This document shows positions 24,003 through 39,125 of a stretch of 64,000 bases of DNA, one piece after another. A program made the position numbers and the translations under genes. The notes below the pieces were generated by a model that worked only from the letters and a program-made list of their open reading frames with translations, had not been told where the DNA came from and ran no database searches. Origin of the DNA: Chrysomallon squamiferum (lineage: Eukaryota; Mollusca; Gastropoda; Neomphalida; Peltospiridae). The DNA lies in assembly GCA_012295275.1 (NCBI GenBank), contig CM022679.1:12361915-12425914 (forward strand), written 5' to 3'. Within the stretch, counting starts at the first letter, position 1; each line of letters begins with the position of its first letter.

Positions 24003-25319
24003 GCATCCCAACATCCACCCATACATACAACGGTAACATCAGCCGCCTTCGCAGTGCGGGTGAATGGGTGGCGGGTTTGTGACGTTGTGTTTGGACTTGA
24101 ATATTATCTATGTGCAGAGTCTAGTCAGACGTACATAAGACAGAGAATAAGAAAAAATACTAAACCACATGCATGCATATATATATATATATATATACCC
24201 ACATAGATACATAAATGCATGCATGTATGCCTACATCAATCCATTCATTCATCCGCCCTCACATATTAAAAGTTTTTGTTAAAGATAATATTACTTACAA
24301 ATTACTGCCATTATACTGGATGACCTACGTAGGAGAAAATCTTCGTTTTGTATCGGTGTTAATTCTGATCGTTCTATGGTGAAGCGGGACTGACAGAATC
24401 CACAGAAAATAATGAAAATGATTATATTGTTACTTTGTTTTCTTTATAAAAGATATCTAATCCACAAAACTCCAACGAAAATCAACAAACAGAAATTGTT
24501 GCTTGGAATATCCGAATGTTCTGCGCATGCGTTGGCTATACATTATGTTATGTCGATGTAATCGATGATTTATAACAATAGCCCTATAAAATCTTACTTA
24601 GCAGGTTTATATGTCACGATAAAAGATAAAAGATCAGTAAAGTTTTGATAGTTAAATAAGTCTGACGTATTATTATTACTATCTAGTATAAATGTCTGGT
24701 TTATAATTAGATACCAATAAATGGAAAAGTACCACCTTCAGAAGTTGACAGAGCAAGTATATGTGTGATCCTGTGAAATGACTGTATTCGTAGAAACACA
24801 CACATACTCACATACTTACTGAGTCATATTATCTTATTAATAGCTTTATAATTATATTAGAGCATTCATTTTAATTTTTTCTTATTATTTCTTTCTTATT
24901 AGAATTTCCATTTTTGATTTATCGGGAGCAGCAGAATAATGACAATCGCATGAACAAAATAACAGGAACAAATCCGAAACACAACAATAACAATAATTCC
25001 GAAGTCTACTTAAATACGAGATATGTTTACTCCTTCAAAATTTGTTCTTATTGGACACTCTTCAGTTATTTCCCTTGCATTGCAACGTTTTCTTATTTAT
25101 TTATTTATTATTTGTTTGGTTGTTTGTTTGTTGGTTTAGTAGTTGACAAATACGTTTGAATATGCTACTTAAAATTATTCAAGATTTTTACGTAACAGAG
25201 ATATAATTATCATTATGAATCTATATTTTCCAAAACATAGCTAGCTGTATATTATGCTGCTATAAGAAATGAATCCAAGATATCTGAAATAGGGACGCAG
25301 TTATTATTGAGGATAAAGA

Positions 25320-25451
<132 letters not shown>

Positions 25452-25557
25452 CATATAGATAGATAGGTAGTAGGTAAATAGACAGATATAGAAATAGATG
25501 CATAAATGAGAAATAAGAAAAAGTATAGAAAAAACCCACAAAAGAACGAGAAGAGAA

Positions 25558-25752
25558 ATGAAGAAGAAGAATATCGTGCAACAGATCGGGGAAATCTTCT
25601 GGATGCAGGTCAGTCTAAGTCCATTCCTGTCTTCAAATGTTGGTGCTGGTCATTTGTCTTCACCTGCACAACGACGGCAGATTGATTTTATCTCACATTT
25701 ATCAAGCCTTCCATTCAAGATTCCATTAAGTAAGGTTTGTGCCCTACGTTAG
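25558..25752 (+). other. conserved exon-like small ORF at end of unit 2
   Basis: A copy of 12716-12910 with one amino-acid difference; the second donor-like site reads GTAAGG here instead of GTAAGT. Same interpretation and uncertainty as in unit 1. Confidence 0.3.
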
Positions 25753-25851
25753 AGCTAAGCCATGATTGTTCTATGGCGTTATACATATTTTATTTAACAC
25801 ATTTTTAATTTACGTTCTGTGGATTATTAAGTATCATGTAAACAAAGAGAG

Positions 25852-26392
25852 AAACAAGTACAATAAAAAAAAGGTCTCACCATTTCTAGGGCAGCACCGC
25901 AGTACATTAGAAACCAACATGTCAACCAGCGTACACACGACTTCGCGACCATACCTGACTTTTAAACAATATCTCTGCGTAAAATATCCATTAACATGAC
26001 ACCGGTAAGAATGATTTAAACAGCTTGAATTAAACAGCTCGGTCCCCTCCACTACTGTTGTTTCTGTTTTACAAAACAAAGTCGAATTAACTGCGTACCG
26101 TTATACCTGAACACATGCAGCTTATCAATGCGTCTCTCGACAGAAGTTTCTTTCATAAGAAAACGAAAGATATGTAAATAAAATAACACTATTTTCTAAA
26201 ACCGTCTAAGATCACGCAGGAATTTTGTGTGCGAACTACTTCGGAAATAATAGGCTAAATTGTTATGGAAAATACATATTTCTGAAAAGTTGGAACGTGC
26301 TAGGTTAATGGACAATGTTTGTACGAGAATAAACAAACAATAGAAAAAGAAAGCCAAAAAAACAACAAAAAAACAACAAACAACAAATAACA

Positions 26393-26456
<64 letters not shown>

Positions 26457-26684
26457 TATAACGTGTGTGTATGTGTAATTAAAAATTAAATGGAAAAAAA
26501 AATAAACACGATTTAATAAAAAAAAAAAAAAAAAAAAAATTAAAGAACTAATAATAACAACAAACAAATTAAGAAAATTCTGAAGAAGTCATAGTTTCTG
26601 TAGTAGCAGTTTTAGTGTATATGACAATATATACCATGGCCTTTGTTATACCAGTCGTGGAATAGGAACTTGAACTACTACTAT

Positions 26685-26754
<70 letters not shown>

Positions 26755-26825
26755 GCTGCTGCTGCTGTTGCTACTACTATTATTACCATTATTCCAGCTG
26801 GTTTTAATATTATTCCTATTATTAC

Positions 26826-26827
<2 letters not shown>
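25852..26827. other. linker segment, second copy
   Basis: The counterpart of 13012-13944, including the minus-strand cysteine-rich frame (about 25875-26079), an enlarged AAT tract (26393-26455) and an ACT tract (26672-26781). No other content is recognised. Confidence 0.7.
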
Positions 26828-26868
<41 letters not shown>

Positions 26869-27583
26869 CAGTATTCCCTCGCTATTCGCGGGGGTTACGT
26901 TCTTTACCCCCCCGCGAATAGCGAAAAACCGCGAATATTGGATGCAGTTTTAAAACGTCTATTATGAGATTATATACGGTACTAAATGCTTCCCAAACAC
27001 TTTCTAAAGACACTCTTACTCATTAATACAGTAATAATGTAGTAATATTGCATGCAGTTATGTATTTCACTAATGTAGTAATGATAATGTAAACACATTT
27101 TAATTTTGTACTGAAACAATATTTTAATCAGAAAGAAACGTAAGTACAGGAGGACAGTAACACCGCATAGCATAGTTACCCATACAGTATTACTGTACCG
27201 TAAAGTCATTTTCTATGCGTACAACATATGTATTAGAATTGACAGAAAGTGGAACAAATTTAAAGGCAAACAGACAGATAAATACAGTACGCACAGTTCA
27301 GGTAATAATAATACAATTCAGTAATAATATGCAATTAAAAACATTATTAATAGACGGTCACAAAAAATATGCCCTGTACATACAGTGTATGCATTTATAA
27401 AAAAATACGTATTGCAATAATAATTGAAAATATTTGATATTGTTTGTGCGGTTTACCGAGCATTTGTTTTTATGACGTTATGACGCTCGCCTGGTATACC
27501 AGCATACGATGCGATAGGGTTAAGAGCCTAACCCGCGAATATGCGGGGCCGCGAATGGGGAACCGCGAACAGGTGAGGGTATA

Positions 27584-27586
<3 letters not shown>
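26869..27586. mobile_element. 718-bp TA-flanked inverted-repeat DNA transposon (MITE, pogo/Tigger or Tc1/mariner-like)
   Basis: The left end CAGTATTCCCTCGC and the right end, read on the other strand, CAGTATACCCTCAC match at 12 of 14 positions. Further inside, both ends carry repeated TTCGCGG. TA dinucleotides flank both sides (26867-26868 and 27587-27588), the target duplication of the Tc1/mariner/pogo superfamily. A subterminal hairpin pairs about 26881-26894 with 26907-26922. There is no transposase frame, so the element is non-autonomous. Units 1 and 2 have an uninterrupted (TA)n tract at the matching place (about 240-290 and 13976-13995), so the insertion postdates the duplication. It sits about 230 bp upstream of the first GIMAP copy 3 exon. 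Confidence 0.88.
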
Positions 27587-27621
<35 letters not shown>

Positions 27622-27775
27622 GTGTGCCTATCTATGTACGAATATGTTTTTCTTGGTCTATATGTCTGCCTACCTATATTCCTGTATGGTATTAACGTAA
27701 GTTTAAAAGCTGATAACATTAAAGATCCCGTCTTTATTAATATTTCCTCAGCATAAGCTAAACTATAATGACTAG

Positions 27776-27799
27776 TGACGTCATAAACGTTTTACGTCA
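27776..27799 (+). promoter_or_regulatory. pair of CRE-like sites upstream of GIMAP copy 3
   Basis: TGACGTCA at 27776-27783 and TTACGTCA at 27792-27799 are both intact, as in unit 1. Confidence 0.35.
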
Positions 27800-27818
27800 T
27801 TTGTTATTCCTGTTACAG

Positions 27819-27867
27819 GTTTCCAAATCCTTGTTTCCAATGTTCATTTTTTACGGAATTGAGAAAG
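27819..27867 (+). other. GIMAP copy 3, candidate exon 1
   Basis: Identical in layout to 489-537, with ATG at 27840, TTACAG acceptor and GTAAGC donor. Confidence 0.5.
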
Positions 27868-27950
27868 GTAAGCCAGTTAAATCAATTAGCTGTATACTAA
27901 AGAAGACCCATTTGTCTGCATGATATCTTTTATACATTAAGTATGAATTT

Positions 27951-27953
<3 letters not shown>

Positions 27954-28039
<86 letters not shown>

Positions 28040-28052
28040 CTCTCTCTCTCTC
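27954..28052. repeat. (CT)n microsatellite with one GCA interruption
   Basis: A CT tract in GIMAP copy 3 intron 1. Confidence 0.97.
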
Positions 28053-28133
28053 ACGCACACCCACACACACACACAGACGCAGAGACAGACAGAGAGACAA
28101 CCATCTCTTACAATAATTCATAAAATTTACTCA

Positions 28134-28165
28134 AAAAAAATAAAATAAAATAAAATAAATAAATA

Positions 28166-28234
<69 letters not shown>

Positions 28235-28240
28235 TAATAA
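28134..28240. repeat. (AAAT)n/(AAT)n microsatellite
   Basis: An A-rich simple repeat in GIMAP copy 3 intron 1. Confidence 0.95.
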
Positions 28241-28399
28241 TTCCTATTCTTCAACTTGAAAATAAATGGAGGCCAATAGTTGTTTATTTAATTTTAAGAA
28301 TTTCCCAGATATAATATCAGCCGAAATTTAGCCAATTTCATAATTGATATTCAGGAAAAGTGTTTGTTTTGATTTTATCTAGAACAACAGTTGATCGCC

Positions 28400-28435
28400 A
28401 TGGAGAAGTCCAGTGATCCACATACTTCCAGTAAG

Positions 28436-28496
<61 letters not shown>

Positions 28497-30259
28497 GTTT
28501 GTTAGTTAGTTATTTAGTTATTTTTGAGAGATACATACATTCATAGAAACTGTTGAGATGATTAGTTTGTGTTTACCAACCACTAATACAGTTATCTACA
28601 TATTCATATTAGTTTACATTATCATTACATAGAAAAATTCTGTTTACCTCGTTTTTAAACAATTTCATGCAATTTCTCAAGGCAGCGATGAACCGAGAGA
28701 TCTAAAGAATAATCATAATTGGTAAGACAGGATCTGGTAAGAGCTCTATGGGTAACAGTATTCTGGGATGTAAGAAATTCGACAGCAGTCTGTTTGGCAG
28801 CAGCAAAACTGCTCAGTGTTCGTACGGATCACTTCTGAATGATCGCACAGTCGTGAGAGTCGTAGACACTCCTGGGTTCTTCTGCACTAACAAAAGTAAA
28901 GAAGAACTCACGAACGAAGTTACGAGAGGGATGCGACTTGTAGCGCCAGGACCCAATGCTTTTCTCTTCACTTTTCCCATCGGCAGTCGATGGACGGTAG
29001 AAGCAGAAGCCACACTCGAAAGAGCCTACGAACTGTTCGGAAAAGAAATGAAGAAGTTCTGCATTCTGGTGTTCACAAAAAGCGACGAACTACGACTGAG
29101 TGGTTTGACCGAACGTCAGTATTTGTCAGAACAGAAGCAGATGAAAAATGTAATTAAAGAATTTGGTGAAAGGGTATTATTTTTCGACAATCGCACCAGC
29201 GTTGATCGTTTGAAGATTGCTCAGGTACATAAATTATTGGTGATGGTCATGGATATTTATCGCCAAAACGGCTTCTACACTTCTGAAACGTTTGCTACAG
29301 CGGAAGAGGAAATGCTGCGTTTAGATGAAGTATACCTGCAAAAATACGAAAAGCAGATAAGTAATGAAAAGGCAAAAGCTAAAACAAACGAGGAACGTGA
29401 TTTACTTGACAAGACTTGGAGGCAAAGAGCTCGTGAAAATTCCTGTCAGAACATTATAAGAGGTGTTGGCTTTTCGACGCCTGTAAAATTAGCCATTGCT
29501 GCTGGAGCAGTGGGGATTTTTGCTGCAGCTATTCTGCTGGGACCTAGACCCGCTGGATTAGCTTTTTTTGGAGTTCATATAGTGAAAAAGGTTTCAGAAA
29601 CAGGGGCTAAAGGTGTTATGAATGTAGGTGTTGCATCAGCTAAATTTGCAGGTAATGCTCTTGCTGTAACGGGAAAATCTGTGGTAATGGCGGGTGCAGC
29701 GACAGGGAAAGCTATTGTAAGGGTTGGTGCTGCAACTGGGCAAGCTATTGCTAGGGCGGACCCCGACACCGTAGACGTCATTGTAAGAAGAGGTGTTCGT
29801 GTAGTGAAGACGTTTCTGACTTCGGATGTCGATCGTGAATCAGAGGATCGCAGGATAATATCTGACGACGAAGGATCAAGGGCAAAGCTTGCTATAACGG
29901 AGACCGGTTATTCAGAGAGGTCTGGGTCAGTATCTGATACACAAGGCAGTGAACGTCGAGACAATGTGCAGACAACATCTAATGGAAGAAACACACAAAA
30001 CAAAAACAAAGAAATCACGACGGAAATTGCAACGACGTCTGGTTATGCCACAAATACTGAACATCGAGGCTTGCAGACAGAGTCTGAAGTAAACAGCGAA
30101 CAAGACGACGATAATGAACCTACTCTGGGACTGGCAGATCTACCCGTTCCTGTAAAGGCTTCTGATTCTTCTTTGGATATAGATATTCCGCAGTGGCCAG
30201 AAGAGTCTAAAAAAACGTCATCAAATGAAAGTAAAAGACAGATCGAAAACAAAGACTAG
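28400..30259 (+). pseudogene. AIG1/GIMAP-type GTPase, copy 3, frameshifted before the P-loop
   Basis: The exons correspond to 28400-28430 and 28682-30259 with intact splice signals. Exon 3 reads GATCTAAAG where copies 1 and 2 read GATGTAAG: a substitution plus one extra A at 28702-28706. The spliced frame then ends at TAA 28723-28725, before the G1 motif. In the frame of the remaining gene a TAA also lies just upstream, so the only long product starts at the internal ATG 28748 (503 residues) and lacks GKTGSGKS, hence should not bind nucleotide normally. The rest is intact (DTPG, TKSD, 11-residue repeats, tail), so the break is recent, or a G1-less protein is made. The conserved AATAAA is AATATA here. 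An assembly error in an A run is the main alternative. Confidence 0.7.
28441..28495. repeat. (TTTA)n microsatellite
   Basis: A TTTA expansion in GIMAP copy 3 intron 2, short in copies 1 and 2. Confidence 0.96.
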
Positions 30260-32309
<2,050 letters not shown>

Positions 32310-34340
32310 TTAAGGAATGTGAAATAGCTTGATACTAGCATTTCCGAAGGAGAGCATATTTGAAACAGCCATCGTATTTCCTTTTACTGATATACAACAC
32401 GGCGATTTAATACCAGCCTCGGAATTTAAAATTTCATCCACCTTTTCCTGACGTATATCGACTCTGAGGATGTTGTTCATCTTAGAGTCAGCTACGTAAA
32501 CGAGGCCGTTGACATGACATGCGATGGTGCACGAATCCGACATTCTGTCCAGGCTGATGGACTTGTTGTATTTTGTATCACAGTTGAATACAACAAGTTT
32601 CTTCGCGATGTTGTCGAATACTATAATTTCCCCATCAGGACCTACAGTAATAGAAGCAGCATTCTGGAATGTACCATCTGCATTTTTGGCTTTTCCACTG
32701 ATATTGAAAGGTCTTCGCCACTGAGCATCAAATCCAGTTACTGTGTTCTTCTCTGCATCTGAAATGATGATTTCTTCTTTCGAATTGAATACTATGGCCT
32801 GAATGCAAGACTTGGATCTGCTGTAGCTGTGTCTGTGAGTCAAACAAGTGGCTTCTCTCTCGGGCTGCAGATCGTGAAGGGACAGAATATTCAGATTATC
32901 ATCTTCTTTCAGTGCTACTCCGCATTTATCTTTAGCGGAAACGGCAAAAGCTGAAATATTTCTTCGTCTATGGTAAATAACCTGCTGGTTGTCTGTTGAT
33001 CGGCTGAGAACTACTTGTCCCAAACCATGAGCATTGAAGGCGCATATGACGACTCCGTCTTTCGTTGTTCCAACTCCAACCATGGTTAAAGTAGTTCCAT
33101 CTATTGCACTTGTTACGAGATGCTCCGCTACCTCTTGCGGTGTTGATGAAACCTCTTTGATTCGTGTAACTGACATTTCGCTGTTGTTTGAGGATGCTTC
33201 TTCACTGTCAGATAAATCGTCTGCGTAGGGAATCGGTCCACGGTCATCGTTGTTGTAATCAGGAATGGTTAGGCGAGGATTGATGGACCCGACTGGCAAC
33301 CAGTCTGAAGCTTTTTGGAAACAGTAATCGTCCAGTTGAATGGATTCGTGAAATACGCAATTATTTGCTGATAACTTCTTACGTTCTCGCAGTCGTTTCA
33401 CCAGACTGTCGCCAGACGCCTGGAAAAGACTGCCATTTCTAAGAGACGACAGAGTCTCTCTAGCCTCATTAAGAGAAACAGCCACGGCCTCAAACTTGAA
33501 CTTGGTTGAAGCTTTAGTATCTTTCAAGTGTCTCATATTTTGATCATGTCGATAACTTAACTGATTTAAAGTTTCTTCTTCAGATTTGGATATCCATTTA
33601 CGATAGGCCTCTGCTTGTTCTTTAATCTTACTCTTTTCTGCATGATATTTGTTTTTTTCTTTATCCAAAAGCGAGTCAATTTCAGATAAAAAGCCCCGGA
33701 TACGTCCATGATTTTCTTCAAGTTTTTTAATGCGGTCATTTGTTTCCTTAATGAAGGAGTCACTGGCTTCTTCGGCAGCTACAACTTTATGAGATGTTTT
33801 GTTAGCGTGGTGTTTGGTTGCACACAGAGGACACGTGGGTTCTAAACACTTTGTACAAAAATGTGAAAGGTGTTGGTTCTGATGAACAGGACATTTTATG
33901 GTGTTTGGATTCCTCACAACTGAAGAGATGACGTGACTGGGAAATAAAACGCCGTGTACCTTCGCACATTCTTGGCACAAGTCCGCAGAACACTGACCGC
34001 ACCGTCTTGCCTCAGTGATTGTTTTCTCGCAAACATCACAGCAAAATTTTTTCAGCATAAGTTCCACTTCGTAAAAAGCTGTTTTAGCCTGATTGGCCAT
34101 AAAGACAGGAGGGTATTCTTGCACTCCTAATTTTGGAACGTCACAGACTTTAGAACAAACAGGACATGTCAGTGTGGTAGATCTTGATGCGAATGCGACC
34201 TGGAATTTGTGTTGTAGAGGTTCAATGCATTGCAGGCAAAATGTGTGTCCACAAGGAATCAGTTTTGGTTCTTTGAATTCCTGTTTACAGACTGGACAGT
34301 GTCGTAAATCATCAAAATGCTTTAGGATATTTCTAGACAT
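32310..34340 (-). CDS. RING / B-box / coiled-coil E3 ligase (TRIM type), copy 3
   Basis: A 676-residue single-exon paralogue. It has lost one codon relative to the others (EVYRSTPQ becomes EVSSTPQ at about residue 397). The RING ligands, both B-box sets, the coiled coil and the propeller-like C-terminus are all present. In the coiled coil and most of the propeller it matches copy 1; at the N-terminus and at VDIRQEKVDEI it matches copy 2. This mosaic pattern fits gene conversion. It remains intact although its GIMAP partner is frameshifted. Confidence 0.93.
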   Translation of the reverse strand: MSRNILKHFDDLRHCPVCKQEFKEPKLIPCGHTFCLQCIEPLQHKFQVAFASRSTTLTCPVCSKVCDVPKLGVQEYPPVFMANQAKTAFYEVELMLKKFCCDVCEKTITEARRCGQCSADLCQECAKVHGVLFPSHVISSVVRNPNTIKCPVHQNQHLSHFCTKCLEPTCPLCATKHHANKTSHKVVAAEEASDSFIKETNDRIKKLEENHGRIRGFLSEIDSLLDKEKNKYHAEKSKIKEQAEAYRKWISKSEEETLNQLSYRHDQNMRHLKDTKASTKFKFEAVAVSLNEARETLSSLRNGSLFQASGDSLVKRLRERKKLSANNCVFHESIQLDDYCFQKASDWLPVGSINPRLTIPDYNNDDRGPIPYADDLSDSEEASSNNSEMSVTRIKEVSSTPQEVAEHLVTSAIDGTTLTMVGVGTTKDGVVICAFNAHGLGQVVLSRSTDNQQVIYHRRRNISAFAVSAKDKCGVALKEDDNLNILSLHDLQPEREATCLTHRHSYSRSKSCIQAIVFNSKEEIIISDAEKNTVTGFDAQWRRPFNISGKAKNADGTFQNAASITVGPDGEIIVFDNIAKKLVVFNCDTKYNKSISLDRMSDSCTIACHVNGLVYVADSKMNNILRVDIRQEKVDEILNSEAGIKSPCCISVKGNTMAVSNMLSFGNASIKLFHIP

Positions 34341-34597
34341 CTTCTATTTCTTCCACTATTTCGTTAATCAGTTTCTAAACTATTCTGAATATGTTTCCAG
34401 TGTCACAACTCTGAAAAATATAATGAATGTATATATATATAAAAAACATTTCTGTGTAAAGGTGCATGGTCTCGAACGAAATAATTACATACATGAATAC
34501 ATGCATACATGAATACAGGCAAAAACAAGCTCAATTTACTGTCGGTGATAATTAAATGGAAGGTTAACTCTATACGTAGAGAGAGAAACACACACAC

Positions 34598-34628
<31 letters not shown>

Positions 34629-34673
34629 CACTGTCACACACACAGACACACACACACACATATATTTTGATAA

Positions 34674-34708
<35 letters not shown>

Positions 34709-35510
34709 CATATATAAATGAATGCATGAATACATCAAAACATCCATCCATCCATCCATCGACACATATTAAAAGCTTTTGTTAGAGATATTCTTATTTA
34801 CAATGATGCAGTCATTATACTGGATGACCTAGATATGTCACAATCTTCATTTTGCATCGCTATTAATTCTGATCGTCCTGCGGTGAAACAGGATCGACCG
34901 AATCCGTAGAAAATAATGAAAATAATTGTGTTTCTTTGTTTTCTTTATAAAACAACTTAAAACCGGAAAAATCGCAACACAAATCGACAAACAGAAATTA
35001 ATTTTTGGGAAATATCTGCGCATTCCTTGGGGATGCAATATGTCGTGACTCTGTAATAAACGATTTTTAAAAATAGCCCTGTTATATCTTACAAAGAAGT
35101 GTATCATGTTACGATGAAAGATAAGGTTATGAAAAGAAGATTCGGTTGTAAATAGATATATAATGCAAAAACATGCACATACAATACAGCTTGCATTACA
35201 GACACACATATACACACACACAAACACACACATAAACACATAAATACATACATACATACATACATATATCTATCTATCTCTCTATGTGTGTGCATCGCTA
35301 TTAGATCTTTCACAGCAAAATCAGTCAAAGTTTAATAGTTTTAAATAAGTCTGATGTATTATTATTACTATCTAAAGTACCACCTTCAAAATTTAACAGA
35401 GCATGTATATGTGTGATCCTGTGAAATAACTGTATACGTAGAAGCACACACACACACACACATACATACATATACCTAGATATATAAATACATACATGAA
35501 TACATGTATA

Positions 35511-35544
35511 CATACATACATACATACATACATACATACATACA

Positions 35545-35574
<30 letters not shown>
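35511..35574. repeat. (CATA)n microsatellite
   Basis: A tetranucleotide tract much longer than at the matching place in unit 1. Confidence 0.96.
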
Positions 35575-35578
<4 letters not shown>

Positions 35579-36225
35579 CAGAGAGAGAAAAAGAGAGAGA
35601 GAGTATGTATGTGTGTGCTTGGTAAGAGTGTGTGTTAAAGATCTTTCACAGCAAAATCAGTCAAAGTTTAATAGTTTTAAATCAGTCTGACGTATTATTA
35701 TTACTATCTAAAGTACCACCTTCAAAATTTAACAGAACATGTATATGTGTGATCCTGTGAAATGACTGTACACGTAGAAACATACACTCTCACACACATA
35801 CACACATATATAGATACATATACATACATATATGAGACAATCTTCGTTTTGCATCGCTATTAATTCTGATCGTTCTGCGGTGAAACAGGACCGAATCCAT
35901 AGAAAATAATGAAAATAATTGTATTTCTTTGTTTTCTTTATAAAACAACTTAAAACCGAAAAAATCGCAACACAAATCGGCAAACAGAAAATAGCTTTCG
36001 GGGAATATCCGAATGTTCTGCGCGTTCGTTGGGGATGCAATATGTCGTGACTCTAATAAACGACTTTTAAAAATAGCTCAATAATATCTTACAAAGCTGT
36101 TTTATCTGTGTGAAGTGTTTCATATGACGATAAAAGATAAGATTATGAAAAGAAGACCCGGTTGTAGATAGATATATAATGCAAAAACATACACATACAA
36201 TACAGCTCGCATGACACACACACAG

Positions 36226-36271
<46 letters not shown>

Positions 36272-36301
36272 CTATCTCTCTGTGTGAATATATGCATATA
36301 G

Positions 36302-36431
<130 letters not shown>

Positions 36432-37734
36432 TGTGTGTGCTCGGTGTGTGTGTGTTAAAGATCTTTCACAGCTAAATCAGTCAAAGTTTAACAGTTTTAT
36501 TATTTATTATTATTACTATCTAAATTACCACCTTCAGAATTTAACAGAGAATGTATACGTATGATCCTGTGAAATGACTGTATATGTAGAAACACACACA
36601 CAGATATACATACATTATATATAAATACATACATATACACATAGATAGATAAATGCATGCATGCATACATCAATACATCATCCTTCCAACCTTTTGTTAG
36701 CGATAATGTTACAAAAATCTAGCATTATCATGGATGACCTATATAGGAGACACATATGCATGAATCCATGCATATATAAACACATAGATCAATATTTACA
36801 TAGAAATATGCGAACAAACACGCCTACAAACATGTACGTACCTACATATTTGCATACAAACCTATCCACTCGACCTTTCGTGTAATGAATCCCTATTAAA
36901 AATATTCTCGAATCTAGGGAAATTCCACCCGTAAGTTAGCGAAACGCTCCATGTGTGGATTTATCTTTAGATACAAAACATTGTTCTTATTGTTTGTGCT
37001 TTGTCAGATCCACTGTATGATCAGGGCAAAACAAACATACATACATTCATAGATACATACATACATACATACATACATACATACATAAATACATACATCC
37101 CAACATCCACCCATACATACAACGGTAACATCAGCCGCCTTCGCAGTGCGGGCGAATGGGTGCCGGGTTTGTGACGTTGTGTTTGGACTCGAATATCATC
37201 TATGTGCAGAATCTATTCAGACGTACATAAGACAGAGAATAAGAAAAAATACTAAACCATATATATATATATACCCACATAGATACATAAATGCATGCAT
37301 GTATGCCTACATCAATCCATTCATTCATCCGCCCTCACATATTAAAAGTTTTTGTTAAAGATAATATTACTTACAAATTACTATACTGGATGACCTACGT
37401 AGGAGAAAATCTTCGTTTTGCATCGGTGTTAATTCTGATCGTTCTATGGTGAAGCAGGACTGACAGAATCCACAGATAATAATGAAAATGATTATATTGT
37501 TACTTTGTTTTCTTTATAAAATATATCTAATCCACAAAACCCCAGCTAAAAAAAAAAAATGTTGCTGGGAATATCCAACAAACAGAAATTGTTGCTTGCG
37601 AATATCCGGTATGAAAAAAAATGTTGTTGGGAATATCCATTTTGTTCTGCGCATGCGTTAGATGATTTAAAAACAGCCCTATAAAATCCGAATGTTTATA
37701 TGTCATGAAGATGGGACTTAAAAAAAAATGGACT

Positions 37735-37771
<37 letters not shown>

Positions 37772-38537
37772 TATATATATATATATATATATATATGTGT
37801 GGGTGTGTGCTTGTGTGTGTGTGTGTGTTAAAGATCTTTCACAGCTAAATCAGTAAAATTTTAATAGTTAAATAAGTCTGACGTATTATTATTACTATCT
37901 AGTATAAATGTCTGGTTTATAATTAGATACCAATAAATGGAAAAGTACCACCTTCAGAAGTTGACAGAGCAAGTATATGTGTGATCCTGTGAAATGACTA
38001 TATTCGTAAAAACACACACACACATACACACACACACACACACACAGACACACACACACACACACACATATAAAAATATATATATATATATATAAACATA
38101 TACACATATATATATATATAAATGCATTCATATATCAATACATCATCCTTCCAAGCTTATTGAAATCTACCATTATATTGGATGACCTGCATAGGAGACA
38201 CACATGCTTGAATATATGCATATATACTCAGATAGATTTTTATATATTCTAGATAAATAACCAAAATTCCATTCCTATTCTGAATTTTTGGATTTATCTC
38301 TAGATAAATAACATTATTCTTATTTTGTGTGGTCAGCCCATTGTTCTATAAGGGCAAAATAAGCTTAATCAGGATTAGTAAAAACTGTTAAAAGTTAAAA
38401 TAAATTTAGTTCTGTACATTATTAATATTAATATTTGTGCTATTTTTAACAAAGATGCGTACTTTTGATTTTTCGGACAACTTACCCCTCCTTTGTAGTC
38501 TGTTAAATGGATGCTTGACTGTAAGTAGACAAACACA

Positions 38538-38539
<2 letters not shown>

Positions 38540-38587
<48 letters not shown>
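38540..38587. repeat. (AC)n microsatellite
   Basis: The equivalent of 11153-11190. Confidence 0.96.
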
Positions 38588-38591
<4 letters not shown>

Positions 38592-39079
38592 TATAAACAT
38601 ATATAAATGAATGCATGCATACACCAAAACTTCCATCTATCCGTTCATGCATATTAAAAGATAATGTTACTTACAAAAATGCGGATATTATATTGAACAA
38701 CCTTCACTGGAGACTATCTTCTTTATGCATCGCCATCCGTTAATTCTTATCGTTTTGTGGTGACAGAATCCACAGAAAATAATGAAAACATTTGTGTTAC
38801 TGACGTTGTGTTCTTTATAAAACAAACGAAACACCGCACAAATAATCAAACAGAGCGTTGCTGTTGGGGAATACCCGAATATTCCACGCATGCGTTGGGT
38901 GTACCTCACGTCCTGTTGATGTAACTAATGATTTTTAAAAATAGAATGTTGCGAAACTGGTTTATCTAAAAGTGCTCGTATTCATGTTACGATAAAAATA
39001 ATGGTATGAAAACAAGATGGATTTGGTCGATCGAAAACCTGTTGCAGAGACATATAATACAGAAACATACACACGCATG

Positions 39080-39125
<46 letters not shown>

